Shown here: in pieces, positions 43,523-51,750 of the stretch
How positions within the stretch are numbered: position 1 is the stretch's first letter
Layout: each line of letters opens with the position of its first letter
Source: an uncultured Lachnospiraceae bacterium
GTDB lineage: Bacteria > Bacillota > Clostridia > Lachnospirales > Lachnospiraceae
Length of the DNA stretch: 64,000 bases
Assembly (NCBI GenBank): GCA_910585005.1
Contig: CAJUCN010000005.1
Coordinates: 111,154-175,153 of the forward strand
Direction of reading: 5' to 3'
The notes under the pieces: generated by a model
Seen by the model: the letters and a program-made list of their open reading frames with translations, nothing else
Database searches by the model: none
What the model was told of the DNA's origin: nothing
Made by a program: the position numbers and the translations under genes

Positions 43523-44758
43523 ATGGAGAAGAAAATGGGAGAGAAAATGCTGACGTTAGAGAAATTTGAAGAAGCTTCGGAGACAGTCAAAAAGGTTACC
43601 CAGGAAACGAAACTGGTGTACAGTGATTTTTATAGCGCACAGACAGGAAATAAGGTGTATCTGAAACCGGAAAATATGCAGTTTACCGGCGCATATAAGC
43701 TCCGGGGAGCTTACTATAAGCTTAGCACCCTTTCTGAGGAAGAACGGGAAAAGGGGCTGATCACTGCTTCTGCAGGAAATCATGCACAGGGGGTGGCCTA
43801 TGCGGCAAAGAGCTATGGAGTGAAGGCAGTGATCGTTATGCCTACAACGACTCCCCTCATTAAGGTGAACAGGACAAAAGGCTATGGAGCGGAAGTGATC
43901 CTCTATGGAGATGTGTATGATGAAGCCTGTGGACATGCCTATGAACTGGCGAAAGAACATGGATATACATTTATTCACCCTTTTGATGACCTGGCAGTGG
44001 CCACCGGACAGGGGACTATTGCTATGGAGATATTTAAGGAACTTCCACTGGTTGATTACATTTTGGTTCCGGTGGGAGGAGGCGGACTCGCCACGGGCGT
44101 GTCGGCTCTTGCAAAGCTTTTAAATCCCAAGATCAAGGTGATTGGTGTGGAACCGGAAGGGGCAAGCTGTTTAAAGGCATCTATAGAGGCTGGGAAAGTG
44201 CTGACTTTGGATCATGTGAGCACGATTGCTGACGGTACGGCAGTGAAAACCCCAGGGGTGCAGATATTCCCTTACCTTTCCCAAAATCTGGATGGTATTA
44301 TTACCGTGGCGGATGAAGAACTTGTGGTGGCCTTTCTTGATATGGTGGAAAACCATAAGATGGTAGTGGAAAATTCTGGTCTGCTTACCGTGGCGGCGTT
44401 AAAGCATTTAGAGGTTAAAGGTAAAAAGATCGTTTCGATCTTAAGCGGTGGCAACATGGATGTAATCACGATGTCTTCCGTAGTCCAACAGGGGCTTATT
44501 ATGCGTGACCGTATTTTTACGGTATCCGTGCTTTTGCCGGATAAGCCGGGAGAATTAAGTCATGTGGCGGATGTGATAGCAAAGGAAAACGGGAATGTGA
44601 TTAAGCTGGAACATAATCAGTTTATTTCCATTAACCGAAATGCAGCGGTGGAGCTGCGTATCACCCTGGAAGCATTTGGAACAGAGCATAAGCATCAGAT
44701 CATAGGCGCATTGGAGAAGAATGGGTATAAGCCAAAGCTTGTACGGGCAAATATATAA
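43523..44758 (+). CDS. ilvA: Threonine dehydratase (threonine ammonia-lyase) with ACT domain
   Basis: A PLP enzyme of about 411 residues that deaminates threonine to 2-oxobutanoate. The PLP lysine is in TGAYKLRGAYYKL, and GGGGLATGVSAL binds the phosphate. A C-terminal ACT-like domain (about 330-405, VLLPDKPGELSHVADVIA) suggests feedback control. The short length fits the TdcB/IlvA-short type, so it could be biosynthetic (isoleucine) or catabolic. Three in-frame ATGs (43523, 43535, 43547) are possible; the latter two have better GGAG-type sites. It is 7 bases after ftsY, and a terminator follows. Confidence 0.9.
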   Translation: MEKKMGEKMLTLEKFEEASETVKKVTQETKLVYSDFYSAQTGNKVYLKPENMQFTGAYKLRGAYYKLSTLSEEEREKGLITASAGNHAQGVAYAAKSYGVKAVIVMPTTTPLIKVNRTKGYGAEVILYGDVYDEACGHAYELAKEHGYTFIHPFDDLAVATGQGTIAMEIFKELPLVDYILVPVGGGGLATGVSALAKLLNPKIKVIGVEPEGASCLKASIEAGKVLTLDHVSTIADGTAVKTPGVQIFPYLSQNLDGIITVADEELVVAFLDMVENHKMVVENSGLLTVAALKHLEVKGKKIVSILSGGNMDVITMSSVVQQGLIMRDRIFTVSVLLPDKPGELSHVADVIAKENGNVIKLEHNQFISINRNAAVELRITLEAFGTEHKHQIIGALEKNGYKPKLVRANI

Positions 44759-44789
44759 GGGGTTATTTGGGATAACCTTTGACAGAAAG

Positions 44790-44817
44790 CACATACTTTA
44801 TGTAGTATGTGTTTTTT
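44790..44817 (+). terminator. Terminator after the threonine dehydratase gene
   Basis: Eight-base arms (44790-44797 and 44804-44811) with a 6-base loop are followed by six T residues. Confidence 0.8.
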
Positions 44818-44882
44818 GCACTCTCTTACTGACAGAATAAGAAAACATCCGTGCCTGGCGGCACAGGAGAAGGAGTATAGAA

Positions 44883-45734
44883 TTGAAAAGTAAAATAAAA
44901 AAAGTTTTTTTCATCACCTGTGGCACATTAATATTTGGTATGGCATTGAGTTTATTCATCGATCCAAATGATTTTGCCCCCGGAGGGGCCTCAGGGCTTG
45001 CTATTGTATTAAACAGGGTGATTCCCCTTGAAACAGGTACATTATTTTTACTTCTCAATATTCCGATTATGATCTTAGGGGCATGGCAGTTTGGCGGGAA
45101 ATTTATTTTAGCGACATGCTATGCAACTGTGATGTCATCTGTGTTTACGAATCTATTTCAACAGTTTCCGCCTTTGACAAGAGAACCCGTTTTGGCAGCG
45201 GTCTTTGGCGGAGCTTTGCTTGCGTTGGGGATGGGGTTGGTGCTTCGCAGTGGGGCAACTACTGGTGGGACGGATATTATTGTAAAATGCTTAAGACGGC
45301 AAAAACCTTATATAAAAACAGGTACGCTGTTTCTTTTGGTTGATGCAGTTGTTATTTTGATTGGGGGAATCGTTTTTAGAAACGTGGAGGCAATGCTTTA
45401 CAGTGTATTGTCGGTAGCAGTGTCTTCGGCGGTCCTTGATACGGTCTTGTATGGAAGGGATGAGGCGAAAATGATCTACATTGTCAGTGATTGCTATGAG
45501 GAGATCGCCAGGAGACTGTTGGAAGAGATCGATATAGGAGTGACTTACCTGAAAGGGGTGGGGGGCTATGAAAAGAAGGAGAAAAATGTAATTTTTTGTG
45601 TAGTGAAAAAACCTTCGGCGCACAGAGTGGAGGAAATTGTTAAGCAGGAGGATACTGCCGCATTTATGATCATATCCAGCGCTTCCGAGATTTACGGGGA
45701 GGGATATAAAAGCTATTTCGGAGAAAAATTGTGA
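44883..45734 (+). CDS. YitT-family membrane protein
   Basis: The 283-residue protein has five to six membrane spans in the first 180 residues (LFIDPNDFAPGGASGLAIVLN, SGATTGGTDIIVKCL) and a C-terminal cytoplasmic DUF2179-type domain (DEAKMIYIVSDCYEEIARRL, KPSAHRVEEIVKQED). This matches the YitT/DUF161 family, of unknown transport role. The start is TTG at 44883, preceded by AAGGAG at a normal distance. Confidence 0.93.
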   Translation: MKSKIKKVFFITCGTLIFGMALSLFIDPNDFAPGGASGLAIVLNRVIPLETGTLFLLLNIPIMILGAWQFGGKFILATCYATVMSSVFTNLFQQFPPLTREPVLAAVFGGALLALGMGLVLRSGATTGGTDIIVKCLRRQKPYIKTGTLFLLVDAVVILIGGIVFRNVEAMLYSVLSVAVSSAVLDTVLYGRDEAKMIYIVSDCYEEIARRLLEEIDIGVTYLKGVGGYEKKEKNVIFCVVKKPSAHRVEEIVKQEDTAAFMIISSASEIYGEGYKSYFGEKL

Positions 45735-45765
45735 TATGCAGAGGCAATAAGGAAAAATGAAACAA

Positions 45766-45794
45766 TTGAAAAAATGGCTGTTTCATACTATACT
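45766..45794 (+). promoter_or_regulatory. GH25 gene promoter with overlapping dyads
   Basis: TTGAAA (45766-45771) and TATACT (45789-45794) are spaced by 17 bases. A 10-base perfect inverted repeat (45786-45795 and 45809-45818) overlaps the -10 and the transcription start. A second repeat of TGAAACA/TGTTTCA (45758-45764 and 45779-45785) spans the -35. Either could be an operator. Confidence 0.5.
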
Positions 45795-45835
45795 TATTTC
45801 AATAGAAAAAGTATAGTACATGAAAGGTAAAAAGC

Positions 45836-46933
45836 ATGGTTAATACATCAAGAAGAAACAGAAGGAAACAACGGGTGAGCCTGATCACAAATATTATATT
45901 TTGTTTGATCACTTTAAGTGCGCTGACTGGCTGTATCATTTTGGTTTTGCAGAATTATGGACTGAAAAACGAAAGCAGGCAGGTGATGAGCCAGATAGCA
46001 GAATATAAGGAACGGGAAGAGGAATTTGTCTATTCACAGGCCGATTTAGATGCTTATGTTGACGAGGCGTCAGGTCTTGCAAGGGAAGCCCAAAGGCGGG
46101 AAATCTTAGATGACTTGAAGACCCGGATGGAAAATGGAGATTCTACGGCGGCAGTGTTAAGGGATTACTTTCCGGAAAATGTAGTCGTCTATTCGGATGC
46201 ACAGTTTTATTTTTTCCCGATCCTGGACAGCTTGAAACAGCATAATTATGTCTATAACAATTTTGTGGAACGCGAAAATAAGGAAATCGTCTATGTGGAT
46301 GATACAGATGAAGTACATTCCTTAAAAGGGATCGATGTGTCGAAACACCAAAATGACATCAATTGGAGGAAGGTTGCCGGCGACGGGGTATCTTATGCGT
46401 TTATCAGAGGTGGCTACCGGGGATATTCAGAAGGGAAATTGATGGAGGACGAATTTTTTAAGGATAATATAGAAGGCGCTCTTGATAATGATATTGACGT
46501 AGGCGTGTACTTTTACACACAGGCAATCTCAGAAGAGGAAGCCGTGGAGGAGGCGGAATTCCTTCTTGATTTGTTAGAGCCTTATGATGTGACATATCCG
46601 GTGGTGCTGGATTTGGAAGATCCTGAGAGCGCTTCTGCAAGGACGGCGGAAATGACGAAGGAGGAATATACGAAAGCGGCGGTCGCTTTTTTGGAGACAG
46701 TGAAAAAAGCAGGATATACGCCTATGATATATGGAAATTTAAAGACCTTTCTGTTGATGCTGGATTTGGAGCAGTTGGAAGAATATGATAAGTGGTTTGC
46801 CTATTATAATGCTCCGGTCTACTTCCCTTATGAGTTTGCGATATGGCAGTACAGCTCCAAGGGCAGCGTTGATGGGATTAAAGGGGAAGTGGATATGAAC
46901 GTATGTATGAAGGATTATGCAGGCGGTCAGTGA
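45836..46933 (+). CDS. Membrane-anchored GH25 lysozyme (muramidase)
   Basis: A basic N-terminus and one span (about 16-40) anchor the protein. A helical spacer of about 120 residues follows, then a glycoside hydrolase family 25 domain. The catalytic residues are in place: Asp167 in GIDVSKHQ and Asp259/Glu261 in VLDLEDP, with a final GEVDMNV motif. GH25 enzymes cut the beta-1,4 bond between N-acetylmuramic acid and N-acetylglucosamine. With no cell-wall-binding repeats and an uncleaved-looking anchor, it probably remodels the cell's own wall. It is followed by a strong terminator. Confidence 0.92.
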   Translation: MVNTSRRNRRKQRVSLITNIIFCLITLSALTGCIILVLQNYGLKNESRQVMSQIAEYKEREEEFVYSQADLDAYVDEASGLAREAQRREILDDLKTRMENGDSTAAVLRDYFPENVVVYSDAQFYFFPILDSLKQHNYVYNNFVERENKEIVYVDDTDEVHSLKGIDVSKHQNDINWRKVAGDGVSYAFIRGGYRGYSEGKLMEDEFFKDNIEGALDNDIDVGVYFYTQAISEEEAVEEAEFLLDLLEPYDVTYPVVLDLEDPESASARTAEMTKEEYTKAAVAFLETVKKAGYTPMIYGNLKTFLLMLDLEQLEEYDKWFAYYNAPVYFPYEFAIWQYSSKGSVDGIKGEVDMNVCMKDYAGGQ

Positions 46934-46963
46934 TCAGAAGAATAGGGGGCGGTTTAAGTAATA

Positions 46964-47009
46964 CTGCAATTGCCGTGAAAGGGATTTCACGGCAAGGCAG
47001 TTTTTTTTT
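46964..47009 (+). terminator. Terminator after the GH25 lysozyme gene
   Basis: An 11-base perfect stem (46970-46980 and 46985-46995) with a 4-base loop, extended by CTGC/GCAG pairs, ends in nine T residues. Confidence 0.9.
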
Positions 47010-47080
47010 GCAACAAAACAGCGCCGGAAAATATCTAATAAGTGCAATTGCAAAAACAGTACAAAAAGGAAGTGGAAATT

Positions 47081-47587
47081 ATGGAAGATACCTTGGTTAA
47101 AAGAGCGCAGAAGGGCGATCCGGACAGCTTTGTGCGCTTGATGGAATTAAACAAATATTCCATGCAAAGAGTTGCATATGGATTTTTCCATGAGGAAGAA
47201 GATGTGGCGGATGTAATACAGGATACCGTGTTAAAGGCATATGAACATATCAGGGAAGTCCGAAAAACAGAATATTTCAAATCCTGGCTGCTTCGTATTT
47301 TGATTAATAATTGCAGGAAGCTTTACAACAGCCAAAAAAAGATCCAGCCTCAGGAATTAATGGGAAATGAAGAAGGTAAGAGGGATGTTTATCCTTCGGA
47401 CAATGACTTTTTTAGGATGTTGTCGATTCTGCCATCGGACAGCAGGGTGATTTTTCAATTGTTTTACGGGGAACAGTTTACGACAAAAGAAATCAGCGGA
47501 CTTTTGCAGATGAACGAAAGTACGGTCCGCAGTAAGCTTTACCGGGGGAAAGAGCAATTACGCTGCAATTGGGAAAGGGATGTGTGA
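47081..47587 (+). CDS. ECF-type sigma factor (DUF4179-linked)
   Basis: The 168-residue protein has region 2 (YGFFHEEEDVADVIQDTVLKAYEHI) and region 4 (LPSDSRVIFQLFYGEQFTTKEISGLLQMNESTVRSKLYRGKEQL). The ATG at 47081 follows GGAAGTGG; an upstream in-frame start at 47042 lacks such a site. Three bases separate it from the DUF4179 gene, the usual anti-sigma partner of this group. Confidence 0.93.
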   Translation: MEDTLVKRAQKGDPDSFVRLMELNKYSMQRVAYGFFHEEEDVADVIQDTVLKAYEHIREVRKTEYFKSWLLRILINNCRKLYNSQKKIQPQELMGNEEGKRDVYPSDNDFFRMLSILPSDSRVIFQLFYGEQFTTKEISGLLQMNESTVRSKLYRGKEQLRCNWERDV

Positions 47588-47590
47588 AAT

Positions 47591-48820
47591 ATGAAGAAAT
47601 TTGATGGAGAAGTACAATTAAAGAAAGAATTACAGAGAATCTGCAACATGGATCTACCGGAATCGGAACTAATTGGGGAAAAATTGAATATGGCCTACAG
47701 ACAGATTTATGAAAAAGCAGAAAGGGAAGGTAAGGCAGGAGGAAAGAAAAAAATGAAGAAAAACAGACTTTCGTTGGTTAAACTGGCAGCCATGGCGGCA
47801 GGAGTTATGATTGTTATTTGCGGCGGGATTGGAGTGGCAAACCCGGCTTTGGCGGTAGATATCCCGATTATAGGGAAAATTTTTGCATATTTGGAGGAAA
47901 AGGTTTCTTATCCTGGGGATTACAGTGAAAATACGATTGCCGTAGGAATCCAGGATCAGGAAAACAGCAGCGAAACACAGGAAACTGCAGAAAATGGACA
48001 GGGAAAGGAATATGTACAGAGTAAAAATGGGATGACGGTTGCTGTCACAGAGTTTAGCCGTGATAACAAGAAACTTTACCTGGCGCTTCGGATTACCAAC
48101 GAAGAGGGGTTTCCGGAGGATTTTATAGAAGAGGCATCGTACGGGCAGCTTGATTTTTTGCAGTGTAATAGTAGTGCGGTTGTACACCGGGATGGGCAAG
48201 CTGATATCAGGTATAGTGAAGGGGATGGAAATATTCCGCTTTATTATATTGAAGGTGAATTTCAGGATAAGAATACCTTTGTGGGAATTGCTATGGCAGA
48301 ATTTGATGATCTTACGGAGAGCGTGGGGATTGATTTTACCTTCCATACTTTTTACGGGCTTTTGCCCAGTACCCATGATGTGATAGGTCATGTGGCAGGT
48401 GAAGAGGAAAATGTCATAATACCCGAACATGACAGGATGGTTTACGAAGGGCCGTGGAGCTTTAACTTTGCTTTAGATCCTGATCATGCCGGCACGGTGG
48501 AAGAATTGGTTGTGGATCAGAAAAATGAGGATGGTTTTGGTGTTTACAAAGTTGTAAAGTCAGCTTATGAGATTACAGCAGAGCCTATTTTCCCGGACGG
48601 AGCAGACAAGGCGGATTATATTGTTTCCGTCCTGGATGCTGACGGGAAACCCTTGGAAAGCCATGGAGGCACTGTGGAGGAATATTCCACTTATGGGAGG
48701 AATACGGATACCGTGACGATCTGTCTGATGAAGTTTGAGACGTGGCTGGAACACAAGGGGGAAAATGCGGATAAGCAGGAGGCGAATGCGGTATTTTCAG
48801 TCCGTGTGGATTTAAGATAA
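47591..48820 (+). CDS. DUF4179 membrane protein, probable anti-sigma factor
   Basis: The N-terminal cytoplasmic part (about 1-57) is followed by one span (about 60-80) and the motif ANPALAVDIPIIGKIFAYLE, typical of DUF4179 proteins. About 310 residues of beta-rich extracytoplasmic sequence follow, with no enzyme motif. DUF4179 proteins are nearly always encoded next to an ECF sigma factor, as here, and are thought to hold it inactive at the membrane. The signal and regulon are unknown. Confidence 0.9.
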   Translation: MKKFDGEVQLKKELQRICNMDLPESELIGEKLNMAYRQIYEKAEREGKAGGKKKMKKNRLSLVKLAAMAAGVMIVICGGIGVANPALAVDIPIIGKIFAYLEEKVSYPGDYSENTIAVGIQDQENSSETQETAENGQGKEYVQSKNGMTVAVTEFSRDNKKLYLALRITNEEGFPEDFIEEASYGQLDFLQCNSSAVVHRDGQADIRYSEGDGNIPLYYIEGEFQDKNTFVGIAMAEFDDLTESVGIDFTFHTFYGLLPSTHDVIGHVAGEEENVIIPEHDRMVYEGPWSFNFALDPDHAGTVEELVVDQKNEDGFGVYKVVKSAYEITAEPIFPDGADKADYIVSVLDADGKPLESHGGTVEEYSTYGRNTDTVTICLMKFETWLEHKGENADKQEANAVFSVRVDLR

Positions 48821-48888
48821 GCGAAATGCCTTGCGGCATGTCTTCCCGTAAAGTAAAATAAGGATAGGAAAAGTATGGGAGACAAGGG

Positions 48889-49728
48889 ATGAACGTGCAG
48901 CAGGAAGCGTTAAAAAGTGGATATTTGTTAGAAAAGTTTAGACTGTTCCATTTGAAAGACAATTGGCCAAAGGAATATGAATACCATTATCATGATTTCC
49001 ATAAATTGATCTGGTTTATCTCCGGGGAAGTGGAATATCATATTGAAGGCAAAAGCTACAAGCTTGAGCCTCATGATATTCTGCTTGTGAACCGGGGAGA
49101 GATCCATAAGCCTTTTGTGCAGTCAGGGACGGAATATGAAAGATATGTTTTTTATATTTCTCCAGATTATCTGGATGAACATTCGGAAGGGAAAGATGTG
49201 CTGGACTTGTGCTTTCGGATGGCGTTAAAGGAGCAAAGGAATGTGATCCGTTTATCGCCATCTGAGAGCCGTACATTGTATGAGACGGTAAAGCTTCTTG
49301 ACCATGCGGGAAAGGGAGATATTTATGCCGGGGAGATGTATTGCCGGATTCTTTTTTTGAAGCTTTTGATTGAATTGAACAGATGCTGCATCGGCAATCC
49401 GGAGATTTTTCATAAGATAGCAAGATATGATAAGAAGATTGTGGAGATCATTCACTATATCAATGAAAACTTAGACGGGGATTTGACGATAGAAGCGTTA
49501 TCTAACAGGTTCTTTTTAAGTAAATATCATATGATGCGAAAATTTAAAGAGGAGACCGGATACTCCATGCATCAGTATATACTCGAAAAAAGGATCCTTG
49601 CTGCGAGGAAACTGATTCTTACGGGGGAGAGCGCCGCCTTTGCCAGTGCAGAATGCGGGTTTAAGGATTATTCCACGTTCAGCAGGGCATATAAGAAGCT
49701 TTTGGGGAAGCTTCCATCGGATGGTTAG
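48889..49728 (+). CDS. AraC-family transcriptional regulator
   Basis: The N-terminal cupin-like domain (about 28-120; HYHDFHKLIWFISGEVEYHI, HDILLVNRGEIHKPFV) would bind an effector. Two C-terminal helix-turn-helix units (about 185-279) are clear: DLTIEALSNRFFLSKYHMMRKFK and SAECGFKDYSTFSRAYKKLLG. No adjacent transport or sugar gene indicates the target. A GGGAGA site precedes the ATG. Confidence 0.93.
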   Translation: MNVQQEALKSGYLLEKFRLFHLKDNWPKEYEYHYHDFHKLIWFISGEVEYHIEGKSYKLEPHDILLVNRGEIHKPFVQSGTEYERYVFYISPDYLDEHSEGKDVLDLCFRMALKEQRNVIRLSPSESRTLYETVKLLDHAGKGDIYAGEMYCRILFLKLLIELNRCCIGNPEIFHKIARYDKKIVEIIHYINENLDGDLTIEALSNRFFLSKYHMMRKFKEETGYSMHQYILEKRILAARKLILTGESAAFASAECGFKDYSTFSRAYKKLLGKLPSDG

Positions 49729-49759
49729 CAGTAAATTTGTGCAGTGAGAGGACAGGCAT

Positions 49760-51301
49760 ATGAAAAGAGGGTTTGTGATTTTAATTGCAGCGCTATTTTG
49801 CTTTACCATATTGAGCTGTAAAAAGAGTGAGGAAGCTATTTTGGAACAAAAGGAACCGGACAGCAAAAATGAGGAGAAGGTTCAGGAAGATGAAATAATA
49901 GATTGTTTTTTATTTCAATACGGCGCTGTTCATGAATCGATTTCGTTGGATGATTGTAAGCTTGAGTATGAAAAGAATGGAACGGCTGTTTATTCAAAAT
50001 ACATGGATAGTATGAGTTACTCTGATTATGAGAATTTTCCCGATTCCCGGTATCTTTTGTATGCCGTAAATCCTCATGGAAACCTTCTGCTTTTTCCTAT
50101 TATAAATTTTCAAATATGCGAAGATACAGACACGGTCTATATGGTTCATGAACGGATAGAGGATGAAAAAACGCAGGAATCCGGAAAAGGAACCGGAGAA
50201 GGGCTGATGGACACAGCCAGCAAGAAAAGGGAAGATGTGGTTTTACAAAAACTGGTTTTACATAGGGAGGATAGCCTGTTACAAAAAGAAGACCTGGCAG
50301 ATGGAATTTTGGTTGAACGGATGATGGTAGATGCCTATCAGATTTCCGAAAATAAGGAAACGGATTCTGGCGGTGCGGAGCCGCTTTTTTCAGATGTTCA
50401 TTTTACCTTTGAAGATCAGGATAAAAATAGCGAGACCATGAAGATCTATGGAGGATGGGAGGAACAGCATAAACGTAATACGTTAGCGGTATATGCCTCA
50501 GGAATAGAAAAGGCTACCGGTAAAAAATATTATATAGACTTTAAGTGGGATGATTTGGCAGGTAAGGAAATAGTCAGCCCGTGTATTTTATCAAAGTATG
50601 ATGCAAAAAAAGATTCGGAGGCATTTGAAAAATGTCAACAGGCATTTGAAAGGATCATGCAGGGGGACTGGTCTGACGTGGCGCCTGTGGAAGGTTTGGA
50701 ATATATGTGGAGAATGGACGGAACAGATTGGAGGCAGGAGGATGTTAACAAAGATGGAATGCCGGAACTGGTCTGTCAGGAAGGGAGCGGTGATAGGACA
50801 GCGCATAAAAAGCCTATTAATTTGATTTTTGCCTGGAATGGCGAAAGAGTGGATTTAATTTATGTTGATCTGATTGACGGCATGGAATTCCTCTTTTTGA
50901 CGGATGAGGGAAAACTTTTACACGAGTGGGGCACATCGGGGATTCCCAAAAGGACACAGTTTACCCAATATCATTTTGACGAAAAAAGGAATTTGGTCTT
51001 TGAAGAGGCTTTGCTGTTATTTTATTTTTGGGGGGAAGATACCTATAACGGGGAGATTGCGGAGTATTATAAAGAACGGTATCCCAGCACTTTTGGCACT
51101 TACGGTGGAGGACTGTATTATCAGCAGATACGTCCTAAAACAGAGGAGGAACTGGCAAAAAGCAGTAATTCTTACACAGTAAAAGAAGATATTTCCAGCA
51201 GTCAATTTCAGGAAAAGTATTACAAAATGACCGGACAGGAATTTATGGAGGATAATGCTCTTTTTTGGGAGGAAGAGTTTAATAATGCCATATCAGAGTA
51301 G
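49760..51301 (+). CDS. Unknown large lipoprotein
   Basis: The 513-residue protein has a signal peptide with lipobox ILSC (Cys20), then charged sequence. A DVNKDGMPELV stretch near residue 330 resembles the Asp-rich calcium-binding loop seen in repeats of VCBS/FG-GAP type, but only one is clear. No enzyme motif is recognised. It is 31 bases after the AraC gene and may be co-transcribed. The next gene has its own promoter. Confidence 0.8.
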   Translation: MKRGFVILIAALFCFTILSCKKSEEAILEQKEPDSKNEEKVQEDEIIDCFLFQYGAVHESISLDDCKLEYEKNGTAVYSKYMDSMSYSDYENFPDSRYLLYAVNPHGNLLLFPIINFQICEDTDTVYMVHERIEDEKTQESGKGTGEGLMDTASKKREDVVLQKLVLHREDSLLQKEDLADGILVERMMVDAYQISENKETDSGGAEPLFSDVHFTFEDQDKNSETMKIYGGWEEQHKRNTLAVYASGIEKATGKKYYIDFKWDDLAGKEIVSPCILSKYDAKKDSEAFEKCQQAFERIMQGDWSDVAPVEGLEYMWRMDGTDWRQEDVNKDGMPELVCQEGSGDRTAHKKPINLIFAWNGERVDLIYVDLIDGMEFLFLTDEGKLLHEWGTSGIPKRTQFTQYHFDEKRNLVFEEALLLFYFWGEDTYNGEIAEYYKERYPSTFGTYGGGLYYQQIRPKTEEELAKSSNSYTVKEDISSSQFQEKYYKMTGQEFMEDNALFWEEEFNNAISE

Positions 51302-51359
51302 AATTTTTATGAATGAGAGAAGAAACGGTGCAGAGGGGAAATGTGTCAAGCAAAAACAC

Positions 51360-51388
51360 TTGACAACCCTTTTCTTTTGTAGTATTCT
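51360..51388 (+). promoter_or_regulatory. ylxM-ffh promoter
   Basis: Consensus TTGACA (51360-51365) and TATTCT (51383-51388) are spaced by 17 bases, 17 bases before the ylxM ATG. Confidence 0.75.
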
Positions 51389-51405
51389 ATCTCAGGTGGT
51401 TGTAA

Positions 51406-51747
51406 ATGGAAAAGATTGTAGAGCAAGGTCTTCTATATGATTTTTACGGGGAGCTGCTGACAGAACATCAAAAGAATATCTATGAGGATGTAGTCTACAA
51501 TGACCTTTCTCTTGCCGAGATAGCCGCAGAAAACGGAATTTCCCGGCAGGGTGTGCATGATCTGGTGCGGCGTTGTGACCGGGCTCTTCAGGAGTATGAG
51601 GACAAACTGCATTTAGTGGAACGGTTCTTAACTATCAAAAACCGGATCAGCGTAATTGAAAGCCTGGCTGATGATGCGGACTTGACAAAAGAAGAACTGA
51701 TGAAGCAGGTCAGGGCATTATCTCATCAAATATTAGAGGAATTATAA
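51406..51747 (+). CDS. ylxM: YlxM helix-turn-helix protein (UPF0122)
   Basis: The 113-residue protein contains a sigma-region-4-like helix-turn-helix (LLTEHQKNIYEDVVYNDLSLAEIAAENGISRQGVHDLVRRCD). YlxM is encoded just upstream of ffh throughout Firmicutes and has been proposed to assist the SRP pathway. Three bases separate it from ffh, so the two are one operon. Confidence 0.95.
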   Translation: MEKIVEQGLLYDFYGELLTEHQKNIYEDVVYNDLSLAEIAAENGISRQGVHDLVRRCDRALQEYEDKLHLVERFLTIKNRISVIESLADDADLTKEELMKQVRALSHQILEEL

Positions 51748-51750
51748 TTT

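Noticed and set aside
48826..48842. Terminator after the DUF4179 gene
   Set aside because: Only a 5-base stem without a T tract.
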